Part shown: one piece after another, positions 13,549-24,000 of the stretch
How the letters are laid out: each line of letters opens with the position of its first letter
Position numbering within the stretch: position 1 is the stretch's first letter
From: Malachius bipustulatus
Taxonomy: Eukaryota; Arthropoda; Insecta; Coleoptera; Melyridae
Assembly: GCA_910589415.1 (NCBI GenBank)
Contig: OU342630.1
Span: forward strand, 15,533,867 to 15,597,866
DNA length: 64,000 nucleotides
Reading direction: 5' to 3'
The notes under the pieces: generated by a model
The model's database searches: none
What the model saw: only the letters and a program-made list of their open reading frames with translations
What the model was told of the DNA's origin: nothing
Made by a program: the position numbers and the translations under genes

Positions 13549-14806
13549 TGTTATGTGGCAACTTAGAAGTCGTTTTTAATTTTTTTAAGAATAGTTTTTG
13601 TCGAGGTTTTTGTTTACTCACAATACAATCTGTCAGAAAAACTGGCCATTGTTTAACTTCTTGACTCTTTCGTGGCTCACTATAGGATATCGGAAAGAGT
13701 AAAAGATCCAGGGTTAGTTATATCATAAAAAATGTGTGCAATGCAGAATTAAAATTTGAAATAACTTCAGTCGTTCCTGAAATATCCTGAAAAAACTGAA
13801 AACTCCATATTTCTTATTTTATCGATATCTTTTTTATTGCTGACAATCAATGAATAATTTTTTGTAGATTCACAAAGTCAAGATAGCTATCAAATAGAGC
13901 TATCTATTTGACGTTTAAAAAAAAAATCTGCGAAATAAATCTTTTTTGCGGAAAAAGAAGAATCAATTTTTTAAATTTCATTTTCCAAATGTAAGAGATT
14001 TATTATGGTTTCCTTGATTTTTTACACCGAATGACATAAAAAAATATGGCGGCCATAATAAAAATAAATGATTTATGTCCGTATTCATCAAACTTCAAAA
14101 TATAACTCTGGGGTTATATTTTGAATTTTCTGACAGCTGATTGGTCTAATGCTCAAACCCTACGAACGCTACGAATTCTAAACCAATGACATGCTCCAAA
14201 ATATAACCCCAGGGGTTATATTTATTGATGAATACAGACCTTAAGGGCCCGTATTCATCAATGAATATAACCCCTGGGGTTATATTTTGGAACATGTCAT
14301 TGGTTTAAAATTCGTAGCGTTTGAGCATTAGACCAATCAGCTGTCAGAAAATTCAAAATATAACCCCGGAGTTATATTTTGAAGTTTGATGAATACGGAC
14401 ACTAGTCGCCCTTGAAAATTTTTGAAACGTCAAATTGATAACTCATGACGACTTATGTGAGCCTACAAAAATTATTGATTTATTTTCAACAATAAAAAAG
14501 AAGATATCGATAAAATAAAAAATTTGATAATAAAAAAACAGGATATCTTAGGAACGATGAAGTTATCTCAGATTTTGTTTCTGATTCTCAATCAGTATCA
14601 AATTGTGCACATTTTTTGTAATATAACCAATCCTTACTGTATCTCTTATACTTTACGATATCCCTATGGTGAGCTCCGAAATAGTCGAGACCCTGTATAA
14701 TTTAGTTGAACAATGGCCGGTTTTTCTGACAGGTTTTGTAGATGACATGTACTATTATTGAAAATTAAAAACGACTTCTAAGTTCCTACATAAAATAAGT
14801 TAACAT
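13549..14806. repeat. Large foldback element carrying a nested palindrome
   Basis: The outer arms, about 350 bp each (13549-13900 and 14445-14806), are inverted copies. They share AACTTAGAAGTCGTTTTTAA, CTGTCAGAAAAACnGGCCATTG, AGGATATC and AAAAAATGTGnGCA. The block GTCGTTCCTGAAATATCCTG on the left recurs in the related foldback at 28733-29296. An unrelated palindromic MITE (14077-14400) sits in the loop, so the loop was the target of a later insertion. Confidence 0.8.
14077..14400. mobile_element. Palindromic MITE (GTCCGTATTCATC ends), dimeric copy
   Basis: The ends GTCCGTATTCATCAAACTTC and GAAGTTTGATGAATACGGAC are exact inverted repeats, and the arms stay complementary almost throughout (CTGACAGCTGATTGGTCTAA / TTAGACCAATCAGCTGTCAG). 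Near the centre the end motif reappears inverted (TTGATGAATACAGAC, CTTAAGG, GCCCGTATTCATCAA). The copy therefore reads as two units of about 160 bp joined head to head. A second, simpler copy lies at 34275-34543. Confidence 0.9.
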
Positions 14807-15033
14807 GGGGTGTAAGTTATACCATGCAATTCCCTATGAAATACAAAGTGTGTTTCAGTTGGAATTTAGCGACACTTTTATCTTATCTGAAATGAAATGA
14901 GTCTCGAAAAACAAAGAACATGCAGTCTAACTCGTACAAAAAATCAACTGGACGCATTGTACAAGAATTATTATTACAACATTGTATTCCACACAGTTCC
15001 CTGAATATCCGATCGAATATTATCACTCTTTGT

Positions 15034-15684
15034 ATACAGGATGTCCAGTATCGTTATGTTCAAATTTTGTGAGCATATAGTAGGCTTATTTCTAAGCCTA
15101 AAAACCTAAAAGTGCAGGTCTATCTGCATTCGTTACGAAGTTACAGGCCTAAGAAAATAATGTCTAGTAAATACCAGATTTAACTTTGAAAACCACATAA
15201 AACTTATTTTATTGACCAAATCTTTAGTTTATCATGCGTTAAAGATGTCCTATTCCTTGCTGAATACAAGCTTGTGCTCGGAGGCCTATTGCAAAAGTAA
15301 CAGTTTTCTCGTCTTTTTTCGCGTACCTATCTCTTGACCAGCTTGCTGAATACGATCAAATAATAATTTCTCTCTGGTATTTAGTTACAAACACCAATTC
15401 CGAAATATGCTGGTGCCGCATACATTTGAATATCAAAAAAGGCCATTTCGTATGAGCTGGGGAACCTCCACTAATGTTTATTTCGGTGACGTTTACTCAT
15501 GTGTGGCAATTTTTGTGGCTTACAAAGTTGAATCTTGTTATTTACTAGTCATAATTTTCTTAGGCCTGTAACTTCGTAACGAATAAAGATAGACCTGTCA
15601 CTTTTGGGTTTTTTGGGCTCAAAATTAAGCCTACTATATGCTCAAGAATTTTGAACATAACGATACGGGACACCCTGTATATCT
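15034..15684. mobile_element. Foldback DNA element with TACAGG(A/G)TGTCC ends
   Basis: The left end is GTATACAGGATGTCCAGTAT and the right end is ATACGGGACACCCTGTATAT. The arms (15034-15210 and 15510-15684) share TCGTTATGTTCAAA, GCATATAGTAGGCTTA and TTCGTTACGAAGTTACAGGC. TA lies at both outer borders, as expected for a TA-targeting (Tc1/mariner-type) element. The interior of about 300 bp has no open frame and may be the eroded remains of a transposase region. It lies about 90 bp beyond the 3' end of the CFAP107-like gene. Confidence 0.8.
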
Positions 15685-15773
15685 CTAAACGAACCTTGGA
15701 AATTAAATTTTTAAAAACGACAAAATCAAACAGATATTTTACTGCACCTACATCATCACTAATACTTATACAA

Positions 15774-16544
15774 TTATTTATTATTACGAATCCAGTTCAA
15801 TCGTTGAATTTGCTTAAGGGGAACACATCTGTGACGAGGTATCTCTTTAATAGGACACTCCCAGGTAATAGGATTGCATCTAGGTTCACGTGGAACTTTC
15901 ACTAGCACATCGTTGGGAGGTACGGTGCAGATAGGGGTCTCTCTCAATTTTAGATCGCGTCCTTGAATCTTATCAATGAGCATTATAGTCGAATTGGATA
16001 ACGGACATGCGTTTCGTTTGTAAGTATATTCAGTTTTCTTGGGGGCTGGAAAATTCTCCTTGTAATGGCTAAAAACCGGTTGTCTCGGATCACGTTTATC
16101 ACACCTCCAGACCTCATTTTGGTTATCCAGAATTTGTGTTTTCGTTAGGTTACCGAAAGTATTTAAGTATTCATCCATCGGCTCGTAGATATTCAAAAAG
16201 GGCCTGAATCGTCTCTTCATTGTCCCTCCGATCCATTTGGGGAAGTGATTGTAGGATAGATCATATAAACTGGTGAAATTATAGTAAGTGCCGGTGGTAT
16301 TGTATTTATCTACATCAAAAACCAACGGGGTTCCTTCGTTGGAGAAAATAGCATCCCAAACGACTTTGTCATTGGACTCGTTAGCTTCATCCAGAGGTTT
16401 TGGTGCATATTCCTGAGAGTAAGAACTCTGGTGATTGAATGATGACTTTTTGTAGGAGCAGGACTCTTCAAACCAATTTCCTAGCAGAACCTTCTTATTG
16501 TATTCATTGCTGCATTTTGGAGAATTATTATTTACTGTTTTCAT
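15774..16544 (-). CDS. CFAP107-like (C1orf158-like) axonemal protein
   Basis: This is an uninterrupted 256-codon frame from ATG to TAA and the only convincing host gene here. Residues 15-27 read YNKKVLLGNWFEE, matching the N-terminal Y..KVL.GNW.EE signature that I know from vertebrate CFAP107/C1orf158. A Y-x-K/Q-EY-x-P element follows (SYSQEYAPKP, about 42-51). CFAP107 is a microtubule inner protein of the doublet lumen in motile cilia; in an insect the likely site is the sperm tail, an inference. The protein is basic and proline-rich, with no signal peptide or membrane segment. Vertebrate members have about 190-200 residues, so this one is longer at the C-terminus. The coding frame has no intron, which allows either a naturally single-exon gene or an old retrocopy. 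AATAAA overlaps the stop codon region, suggesting a short 3' UTR. The assignment rests on a short motif and is moderate. Confidence 0.6.
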   Translation of the reverse strand: MKTVNNNSPKCSNEYNKKVLLGNWFEESCSYKKSSFNHQSSYSQEYAPKPLDEANESNDKVVWDAIFSNEGTPLVFDVDKYNTTGTYYNFTSLYDLSYNHFPKWIGGTMKRRFRPFLNIYEPMDEYLNTFGNLTKTQILDNQNEVWRCDKRDPRQPVFSHYKENFPAPKKTEYTYKRNACPLSNSTIMLIDKIQGRDLKLRETPICTVPPNDVLVKVPREPRCNPITWECPIKEIPRHRCVPLKQIQRLNWIRNNK

Positions 16545-16969
16545 ATTTTTAAAACCAAAAAAACATTATTTTTATGTTGACATTATGATATATGAATAAA
16601 AACATGACATAAATAATTGATATGATAATAATGATGACGGTTCGTTACTTCAATCAAATACGCTCAACTAACAATAATATCGGACACTCCTATGGTCTAT
16701 TTCAACTCTATCGAACCACGTTTAGCCATGAAAAACCAGCTGACTTCTAGAGTACCTGGATATTGACAGATTTTTATTTTATCAGACTACGACAAGTTAG
16801 TGTCGTTTTCGTCGGTCGTCTCTTTTTACGTTGTAGTTTCTTTCTTGCGTCAAAGTTGGTTTACCTGATTCTGTTCGGTTTCAATCGAGATTCACAACTG
16901 CTGTCATTGACGTGCATCTTAATATTTATTATGCATCATAATAATTATTATGATCTAACTGTTTAATTT
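16545..16969 (-). other. Upstream region of the CFAP107-like gene
   Basis: AT-rich 5' flank between the gene and the tail of the minus-strand LINE fragment. I see no clear TATA box at a usual distance. Any promoter must lie in these 425 bp unless a non-coding first exon lies beyond the LINE. Confidence 0.35.
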
Positions 16970-18515
16970 AATTTTAATAATAATAATAATAATAATAATT
17001 TATTGTCCAACAGTATTATATACACCAATAAGAGGACAATTTCTGTAAATGCCACAATTTGCTCATACAACATAAATAGGAAAACCAACAATTCAAGACA
17101 CATTACATAATATCGAGAGGAAGTTTCTTTAAATCATAAATACTACAGTTAAAAATATCACAAGAGTAGCTAAGAGAATTATAGTTGTTACACATGACCT
17201 CAATGGGTGATCTAAAAAGCAAATTAGTCCTTGCAAAGCGCACATAGAACGTGTGACTGCTCCTGGAATTAGGTCTGGGCACTACAAAATTTAACTTACT
17301 CAATAATTCCGGGCAATCAATCACACCCTGTACAAGCTTATACAGAAATAAGATCGACATTCTGACTCGCCTTTTGCTAAACGTGTCCACGCAATAAGTG
17401 TTCAAAAGCGTCGCATTAGAAAACCCTCTCTCTGGATAGAAGCCAAAATCTCTGAACCACATATGTTTAAGTACTCGCCTGACAATATCATCCAGCAGGT
17501 CTACAAGGTATCTCTGAAGGGGATACCAGATTAGCGAAGCATATTCTGCTTTAGAAACCATAAAAGCGAAGAATAATGTTTTCAAAGCCCTGTTACCTTT
17601 GAACTCTCTTGTGTTGCGCAGCAAATATCCCAATAGTCTATTCAGGGATGCTGACAGTTCCAAGACATGGTTTACAAATGAAAAATCTGAACTAAAGTGA
17701 ACACCCAGATCCTTGATCTCGTTAACGCGATCCAGTAATACCCCTGATATGGCGTAATCAAAAACCACTGCAGAGCGTCTTCTGTTATACGACATGACCT
17801 TACACTTATCAATATTCATTTGCATCCCGCTGACAGAGCACCATTCAATCACACTATCTAAGCACCGTTGGAGACACACACAATCATCCTCTACTTCTAC
17901 TGCCTTAAAGATCTTAAGATCGTCTGCAAACATCAGAGCTTCACAGTTGAGTTCATCACATACGCTGTTTATAAACAAAATGAACAGAAGTGGTCCTAGG
18001 TTGGAGCCCTGTGGTACTCCGGACACTGGAGTAAATGCCGCTGAAGAGTACCCATTGTATGAGACGAACTGCTGGCGGTCGGTCAAGTATGATCTCAAAA
18101 ACTCGAGAAGATTCTCGCTAAATCCGAGAACATCCAATCTGTTGAGCAAGATTCCATGATTCACCCTATCGAAAGCTTTAGACAGGTCTGTGTAAATCAC
18201 ATCAACCTGTCTTTTATTATCTAAGGCTTCAGAGATAAACTGAGAGAAGCAGGCCAAGTTAGTAACGGTGGATCTGCGCTCCACAAATCCGTGCTGTGAT
18301 GAAGAAATGAAAGGCGAGACGGAGCTATATATATATCTATACAACACTGACTCAAAGACCTTGGCAAAGTTTGAGAGGATAACCACTGATCTGTAGTTTG
18401 CTATATTATCTTTATTTCCGCTTTTGAACACTGGACAACAGCGTGCTAATTTCCATCTAGAAGGGAATACAGCAGTTTTTAAACTAAGATTGAATAAATT
18501 TTTCCTTCGGATGAA
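16970..18515 (-). mobile_element. 5'-truncated non-LTR retrotransposon
   Basis: On the minus strand this is a reverse transcriptase frame followed by a 3' UTR of about 130 bp. It ends in TTGGACAATAAATTATT and an (ATT)n tail (16976-17001 on +). The same tail style, TTGGGCAATAAAGTTTATT, ends the plus-strand element at 24001-25159, so both belong to one clade. All 5' sequence (ORF1, endonuclease, N-terminal RT) is missing, as in typical dead-on-arrival LINE copies. No convincing target-site duplication was found in the AT-rich flanks. Confidence 0.88.
17103..18515 (-). pseudogene. Reverse transcriptase fragment, non-LTR (jockey/I-like group)
   Basis: The frame is open for about 470 codons and enters in mid-protein. 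The residue at 18431 is an internal valine (GTG), and coding similarity extends about 25 codons further 5' (CPVFKSG preceded by FPSRWKLAR) before a stop at 18516. Numbering from 18431, the RT landmarks are YTDLSKAFDRVNH (80-92), SGVPQGSNLGP (137-147) and the catalytic FADD (168-171). A thumb with WC, INKCK-like and DLGV motifs follows. The C-terminal region runs to DLKKLPLDIM with no RNase H. The frame itself is intact, so the copy is fairly young, but without the N-terminus and endonuclease it cannot be autonomous. The plus-strand relative at 24001 is its closest partner here. Confidence 0.9.
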
Positions 18516-19780
18516 TTAAAATTAATTGCATAGAAGATGAATATGAAGCGGCCCAGGGAATTTCTTCTAAGGAATTTACCCTACAAGACAAATTTGTCAG
18601 GTATTTTTTGAATTATTAATAAATCTGCATTTTAAATTTCTGCAAAGAAAATCCAGACTCATTTTCAGTAGTAATATCGCAAGTGATTGAATTTTCGCGA
18701 TATTCAATCGTGATTTTCCATCGCGACTATTCATTTATTTGTTACGAAATTGAGTTGCTTAATAATAACTAGCTAAATAATTAGCTCTAAATTTAACGAT
18801 GTTAGCAATGGGGAACTGATAACTTGTATATCGTGTGCAGGTGAACTTTGACCACTTTTTCGTGATCTGGGGGATCAGGATCGGTGGACATTTGATGAGT
18901 TTGAGTAATTTTCGTTAAGTGATGTCTTGTCCTCAATAGTGTATTTTTTAATATAAAAAAAACACCCTAAAAATCAATTAGATTTTATTTGACAGTAGTA
19001 GTAATTCATATAAAAAATCTGAAATAATTTAAATTGAGGTTATGGTTGTGTTTCTGTCGGTTGAAAAGCGTCTGTGTTGTGTCCGGTTTTGGTGACATAC
19101 AGCTCTTTCACAAAGCTTTATTTCGCTTCAGTATTCCTAACAAATTGAAAATCGAAGATATCATATATAATGGTCAGGCTGTGCCAGCTGCTTAATGGAA
19201 GAGACTCCAAAAGGGAAAATAGTACAAGTAAAATCCATTTGCGCAATTTTACATCCTATAAAATCTTCCAGATAATATTTCCGTAGCGAAGTAAAGTTAA
19301 CACTATACATTTTCTGAACAAATCTCAGTATTATAATATCCACGATTGTTTCTTTTATAACGATATTATTTATTCTATCTGTTTTATTCGGCGTTGACCT
19401 GCTCTCCTTTTAATAAATAATACGACTTATTGATCCTGAATACAAAGTAGCCCTATAGCTCTCTATATACTGTTGTGAAATGCTATAAATATAAATAGTA
19501 TCGATTAAAATGAATAAAATATTTAAAAACATGTAATGAAGTCGTGAATTTCGCCTTCATTTAACTTTTGATTTTTGTCAAAATAAGCATTTTTTCATAA
19601 ATAGCGAAATACATAATTCCGTAGGTAGGTATATTAAACCATTCCAAATTATTATTAATTTTATAAATTCATTCGAGATATTGCGTTTTTTATACACAGG
19701 ATAATTTTTAAAGAATTAAATCGAGGCAGTTGGCTTCGTATTCGAGCGACTTATCATCTTTATACTTATCTTTATACGCA
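18516..19780. other. Intergenic DNA with a small repeat fragment
   Basis: GTCCTCAATAGTGTATTTTT at 18948-18967 matches the foldback at 43445-44645 (GTCCTCAATAGTGTATTTTT), so about 60 bp here is a fragment of that family. Nothing else was recognised. The frame at 19161-19343 is unsupported. Confidence 0.55.
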
Positions 19781-19789
19781 GCGTTCTTC

Positions 19790-20425
19790 TCAAAAAAAAA
19801 AAGGTCAGATAGCCGGAGAATTGATAATGAGTCGCTATAAAAGCCGTAGGATTATTTTCAAAAATTAACTTGAAAATTCGACTTCACCGAGTGCACCTCG
19901 TGGAGAAGAACGCTCTGACCGTTTATTTCGCAAATCGTGTCTTATAAGTAAAGTAAATTAGTTTCGTGAGTAAGTTTGTGTTCCGATCGAGAACGACCGC
20001 ATCCGATCATAAGGTAGGTGCATTTAATTCAATTCCGCATTTATTTACTTGGTACCTACTGTCGTCGTCATTGTCATCTATCATCGCTCATCTCCCCTGC
20101 TTTTCATTACCCCCCCACCCGCATTCCCGTTATAGCTACTGGGAACAAGTAAGGTTGCTCATCCGACCCCTGGCGTATTCCGTGTCTCCACTGAGCTGCC
20201 CTGGGACAAGGCCACGACAACCGTGCCACTCAACGTGACACGAGTAACTGGGAAACAAGAAACCTGCGAGTGTATATTTAGTTTTTCCCGGGGAGTAAAC
20301 CCCCAACAAAAATCTGGCGCCCGAGGAAACCGTACGTGTAGGAGTTCCGACCGCCCAGTGAAATATCGTCACAAACAAATTGAAGAGAGTTCGACACTAC
20401 GCGGGCTTACTCAACCCTACTATAG
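19790..20425 (+). mobile_element. Possible LTR and leader of an LTR retrotransposon
   Basis: A block of higher GC content contains TATAAAAG (19836-19843) and, 480 bp downstream, TGGCGCCCGAGGAAACCG (20315-20332), which has the TGG-initial form of a tRNA primer-binding site. The bases just before it, CCCCAACAAAAATC, could hold the CA end of an LTR. No gag/pol frame follows, because an unrelated dispersed repeat begins at about 20445. I could not define the 5' end or find a second LTR. A host promoter with a first exon ending at ATAAG/GTAGGT (about 20010) is an alternative. Confidence 0.35.
20315..20332 (+). promoter_or_regulatory. Candidate tRNA primer-binding site
   Basis: TGGCGCCCGAGGAAACCG starts with TGG, the complement of the tRNA CCA end, followed by a GC-rich acceptor-like sequence. 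The TGGCGCCC form is common in retroelements primed by tRNA-Lys. The exact tRNA was not determined. Confidence 0.4.
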
Positions 20426-20444
20426 TAAGTACATGGGTACATAC

Positions 20445-20830
20445 TTAGGTAGATATCTCCAAAAAAAGTATTCTTTTGCTAATAACTCGTTAATCGTTGG
20501 ATATATCAAAAAAATACTTACCTATTAGAAAAAAAAGCACGAGTGATTTCCTAAAAAAAGATATCTGGTAATTTGTTCGTATATGTCAGTTTTCAAGTTA
20601 TTCAATACCTATTTAAAAAATCCAAATTTTGTATTTTTGATGCGCCCGAAGTTTCATTTAAAATTGTTTAAATTTAAAATTTAAAATTGTTGGCGCACAG
20701 CATCCAGAAAAAAATAAAATTTTTCGAAAACGAAACAACCTATGGAGAAAAATCGAAAAGGGTATTGAAGGGAACCTAATTTTTTTTTGCCATTCTCATT
20801 AATTATTAATAATTTTTACTATATAGGGTA
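20445..20830 (-). repeat. Dispersed repeat, copy 3 (inverted)
   Basis: The reverse complement follows the repeat at 3280-3640. Shared features are CTAATAACTCGTTAATCGTTG, the TTTCCTAAnnAAG area, a GCGC-containing segment and a closing TTGCCATTCTCATTAATTAT. The copies are diverged. Confidence 0.7.
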
Positions 20831-22068
20831 TTTCAAAACATGTGTCGATAAATGAGGCGTGATACCTAAACGCGTTCTGAGAAAAAAGTTTTTATGAACA
20901 TGCCCGCAAACGCACTGGGAAAATTGGCATTATGAAAGTACATTATTACATATTAAATTGCCAATGTGTTCTAAAACTTCTACATACTTACAGTGTATCC
21001 CAGATTCGCTTCTCTATACAGGAATCCCGGTTCCTATTACACCTACAGCAAAGGTTAAATGGGGAAAGTTTAAGGGGAAACTTGTGCATTCGATAACCGG
21101 TTTCAGATTTACGATCGGTCAATTGGTTTTGGAAATATGGGCCAAAAACCGAAAATGGCGGATTTCGTTTTTTGCAAGTAATTCCGAAACGATTAATTTG
21201 ACAGCTGTCAAAATGTGACAGCTGTATATGACAGATCTCAATCGTCTTTTGTTATTCCGCAGCCCGCCTCAACTTTCGTTTTTGTTATGACCGCCGTGTT
21301 CCGTGTTGGATTTTCATGTCAATCAACAGTATTCTATCATTTAAAACTGCCAATACAACACGTCAATGACCTATAATGAGACCCCCCCCTCTTACTAAGA
21401 GGAGATTATTCTTGTTTGAGATTCTCTAATTGAGTTATAATCATTATATCCATCTTTCTTAAAAGCGAAGGTATTTTTTGCAATGTTCTTCCAATCGAAC
21501 GACTTTCTTTTGTTTGAAAGTGAATTAATAAATGTGCAGTGAGCAAAGGTATGCAAGAGATGGGACATGCTCACAAAACTTGATCTAATCGACCTAAATC
21601 AAAGTTCCCAAGTTTTATTAATGAAATAATTAATTGACTTGTTGTTCATTCATCTGCAAAACGGCAAACTCCGAAACCTCGCAATGAAGCTGGGACGTAA
21701 AAGACAAACATCAGTTCTTAAGCTCTAAGCGCTGGAAAATATTTGTTCCGCAACTTTTCTTTCAATTCTAATAAATGCAACGGTCTAAAAATGAAATTTA
21801 TCTCATCAACCCCTACTTTTAAAAATGTATTCGTAATTGCTATAGGAGTTGTCCCAGCATTTGTGTCAAATGTTATTGTTATAAGAACGCCTTTACTTAT
21901 TAAAAATATACAAACTTAGATCAAAACCGTAAACGATGTAAAAAATGTGATTTTAGCCTTCTCGCAGGACTGGCATTTGATCTTTGACTGGCTTCATGAA
22001 TTATATTTTCCATGGCATTCATTGTCGTTTTACCGTAATATAAATAATCCCTCCTTGTTTTCTTATCT
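20831..22068. other. Intergenic DNA, nothing recognised
   Basis: GGGTATTTCAAAACATGTG at 20826 resembles an end of the CAGGGTG-type repeats, but no partner arm was found. GACAGCTGTCAAAATGTGACAGCTGT at 21201-21226 is a short direct/inverted motif. No gene was recognised. Confidence 0.45.
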
Positions 22069-22105
22069 GTTTATTTATTTATTTACTTATTTATTTTATT
22101 TATTT
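22069..22105. repeat. (TTTA)n microsatellite
   Basis: About nine imperfect TTTA units stand directly before the LINE fragment that follows. Confidence 0.85.
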
Positions 22106-22443
22106 AGGAGAGCCAAAACCTCGATCTCCAGGCAACTGAAAAAGCTGTGGAGAGCGGTTCTAATCCGATTCTCAGAAACAGCTCGATTCCGCTAGACCAG
22201 GAGGAGAAACCAATCCCCCCCGAGAAAAAGGAAGACGAATAACCAGGTTACAAACCTCCGGGAGAGAATTTCTCACACCGGAGGACCTGGATACATTAGT
22301 AACAGTCAAGAACGTCAGCTTCCTTAAAGAGGCTGACCTGATGGGGTTCATGTAGCACGACTAGACGTGAGCCACAATAGACCTACGGTCATAGTGGAGG
22401 TGTCATAATGGCCCACTCACGATGAATCTAATCTAATCTAATT
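22106..22443 (+). mobile_element. 3' end of a non-LTR retrotransposon with ATCTA tail
   Basis: This is GC-richer than its surroundings. An open frame ends with TSGREFLTPEDLDTLVTVKN and continues to KEADLMGFM, with a stop at 22353-22355. It reads like the last part of a LINE ORF2. A 3' UTR of about 80 bp follows and ends in tandem AATCT units (ATCTAATCTAATCTAATT). The repeated tail unit and the severe 5' truncation fit a non-LTR element. The clade is undetermined. Confidence 0.6.
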
Positions 22444-22489
22444 ACATACCTATACCGTATAACTAACAATCCCAGCGAAAATTACTGTT

Positions 22490-22790
22490 GTTCAACTGCT
22501 TTCAACAGCACCATATGAACTATACCGTTAATAAACAATAAAAATAGAAGAGGTTTCAGAATCGAGCCATAAGGAACTCCAGATCCAGCTTCAATAGCTT
22601 TCGAGACTGCACACTGAAGGTAGATATCTTAAGCATCAATGTAGAGTGATCCAGCTGATTAAAAGCCTTTTGGAAGTCGAGCTTTACACCATGGACTTGG
22701 CTACGGGAGTTAAATAGCCTCAGAAACATATTGCGAAAACCTTGCAAGTTTTAATGCCCTGATGCGATTTATCAAGTATAAATAGGTTTA
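22490..22790 (-). pseudogene. Reverse transcriptase relic (non-LTR)
   Basis: On the minus strand 22556-22747 encodes VHGVKLDFQKAFNQLDHST, the RT motif F.KAFD.VDH. A second piece between 22495 and 22600, in another frame, encodes SGVPYGSILKPLLFLLFIN, the RT motif SGVPQGSILGPLLFLIFIN. The two motifs are closer together than normal and in different frames, so there has been an internal deletion with a frameshift. The catalytic FADD segment is absent. It differs from the RT fragments at 17103 and 24001. Confidence 0.75.
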
Positions 22791-23993
22791 GTAAAATAGG
22801 GGAGAATTTTCGCGAAAAGCACCTGAAACTAAAAATCACTGTTTTGCAATTTTTTCCAGTGCAATAGGATTTTCATTAGAGTAAGCAATTTATAGAACAA
22901 TCCTAAGGATTGGATAGACCGCTTCTTTTTTTCTGCGCCAGCATGATATTCAAGGATAAGCAATATCATTTACTTATCGAACAATTCAATCGACCCCAAT
23001 CATAGATAATAAAGATTTTCTCGTTTCAGTTGGACATTTAGCGAAAATACAACGCCGGAATTGCTTATTACATGAATTTACCTTCCGTGAAAGTAATACA
23101 ATAAACTGCAGGTTCATCCACAAACGAGAGAACGAAATAAAATTTCACGATAGGGTATTATTCCAGCCGAAAATGGCTCCATAGAAACTTATGAACAGTT
23201 AGGCCTCCCCGACTTTCTCTTTCTTCCCATATTCAAGTCACATAACGCCAAATTACACATATAGATGGTTTAATATGTATAAGGTTAGAGCCACGATAAT
23301 ACGGAATTATCTGCCTCGGAAAACAACCCTTACAGGCTTACGATAAACTTTAATGCCAGGAAATTTGTTTTATATTAATCTACAGGGACGAAATCCTTGC
23401 GATTTTCATTTCATTAGAATTTGAATAATGTTTTACACAAGTCTAACGCTGATGAATTTAAATGAATATTGTTATACACTTGGACTAACAATACAATAAG
23501 AATTGTTTAATAATTGTTAGTCCAAGGTTATACATAAAATTATGTAATAAAGATTAAAGATAACAATGAAATATGGGTAATTGAAGATTAATATATTTTA
23601 TCTTCAGAGCGACAGCAAAACAATCGAAACAACCGAATTTTGATGGGTAGAAATAATAGAATCGAATGGATCTAACAGAATATATTAGAAAATTTCAAGC
23701 ATTAAATATTAAGTTGGATTATCCCAACGTTTGACGGAGTTTGAGACTATATAAAACTCTAATTATTTGACTTTTCAAAGGACTCTAGAGCACAGCTTCT
23801 TCAATAATTATTATTAAAGATAATTTCTCGTCAAAATCAAAACATGGCGTCCAACAAATGCAACTTTGTCGTAAACATGTTAGAATTAATTAGAAATTTG
23901 AGTTTTTAATGGCGCACCCTAAAGTATATGTCGATGAACTTCTCAAAACCAAGTACTCTATGTATTGTGATATTTTAGGTAGGTATAATACTG
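22791..23993. other. Intergenic DNA, nothing recognised
   Basis: AT-rich. ACAATTATTAAACAATTCTTAT and the bases before it (23490-23522) form a short inverted repeat around TTGGACTAACAAT. No gene or larger repeat was recognised. Confidence 0.5.
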
Positions 23994-24000
23994 TTATAAG

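Noticed and set aside
13313..13664. Overlapping frames on both strands (102 and 98 codons)
   Set aside because: They extend into the arm of the foldback at 13549, and no protein similarity was recognised.
17103..18431. Functional reverse transcriptase gene starting at 18431
   Set aside because: The codon at 18431 is GTG inside the RT domain, and similarity continues upstream until a truncation point. The element lacks endonuclease and N-terminal parts.
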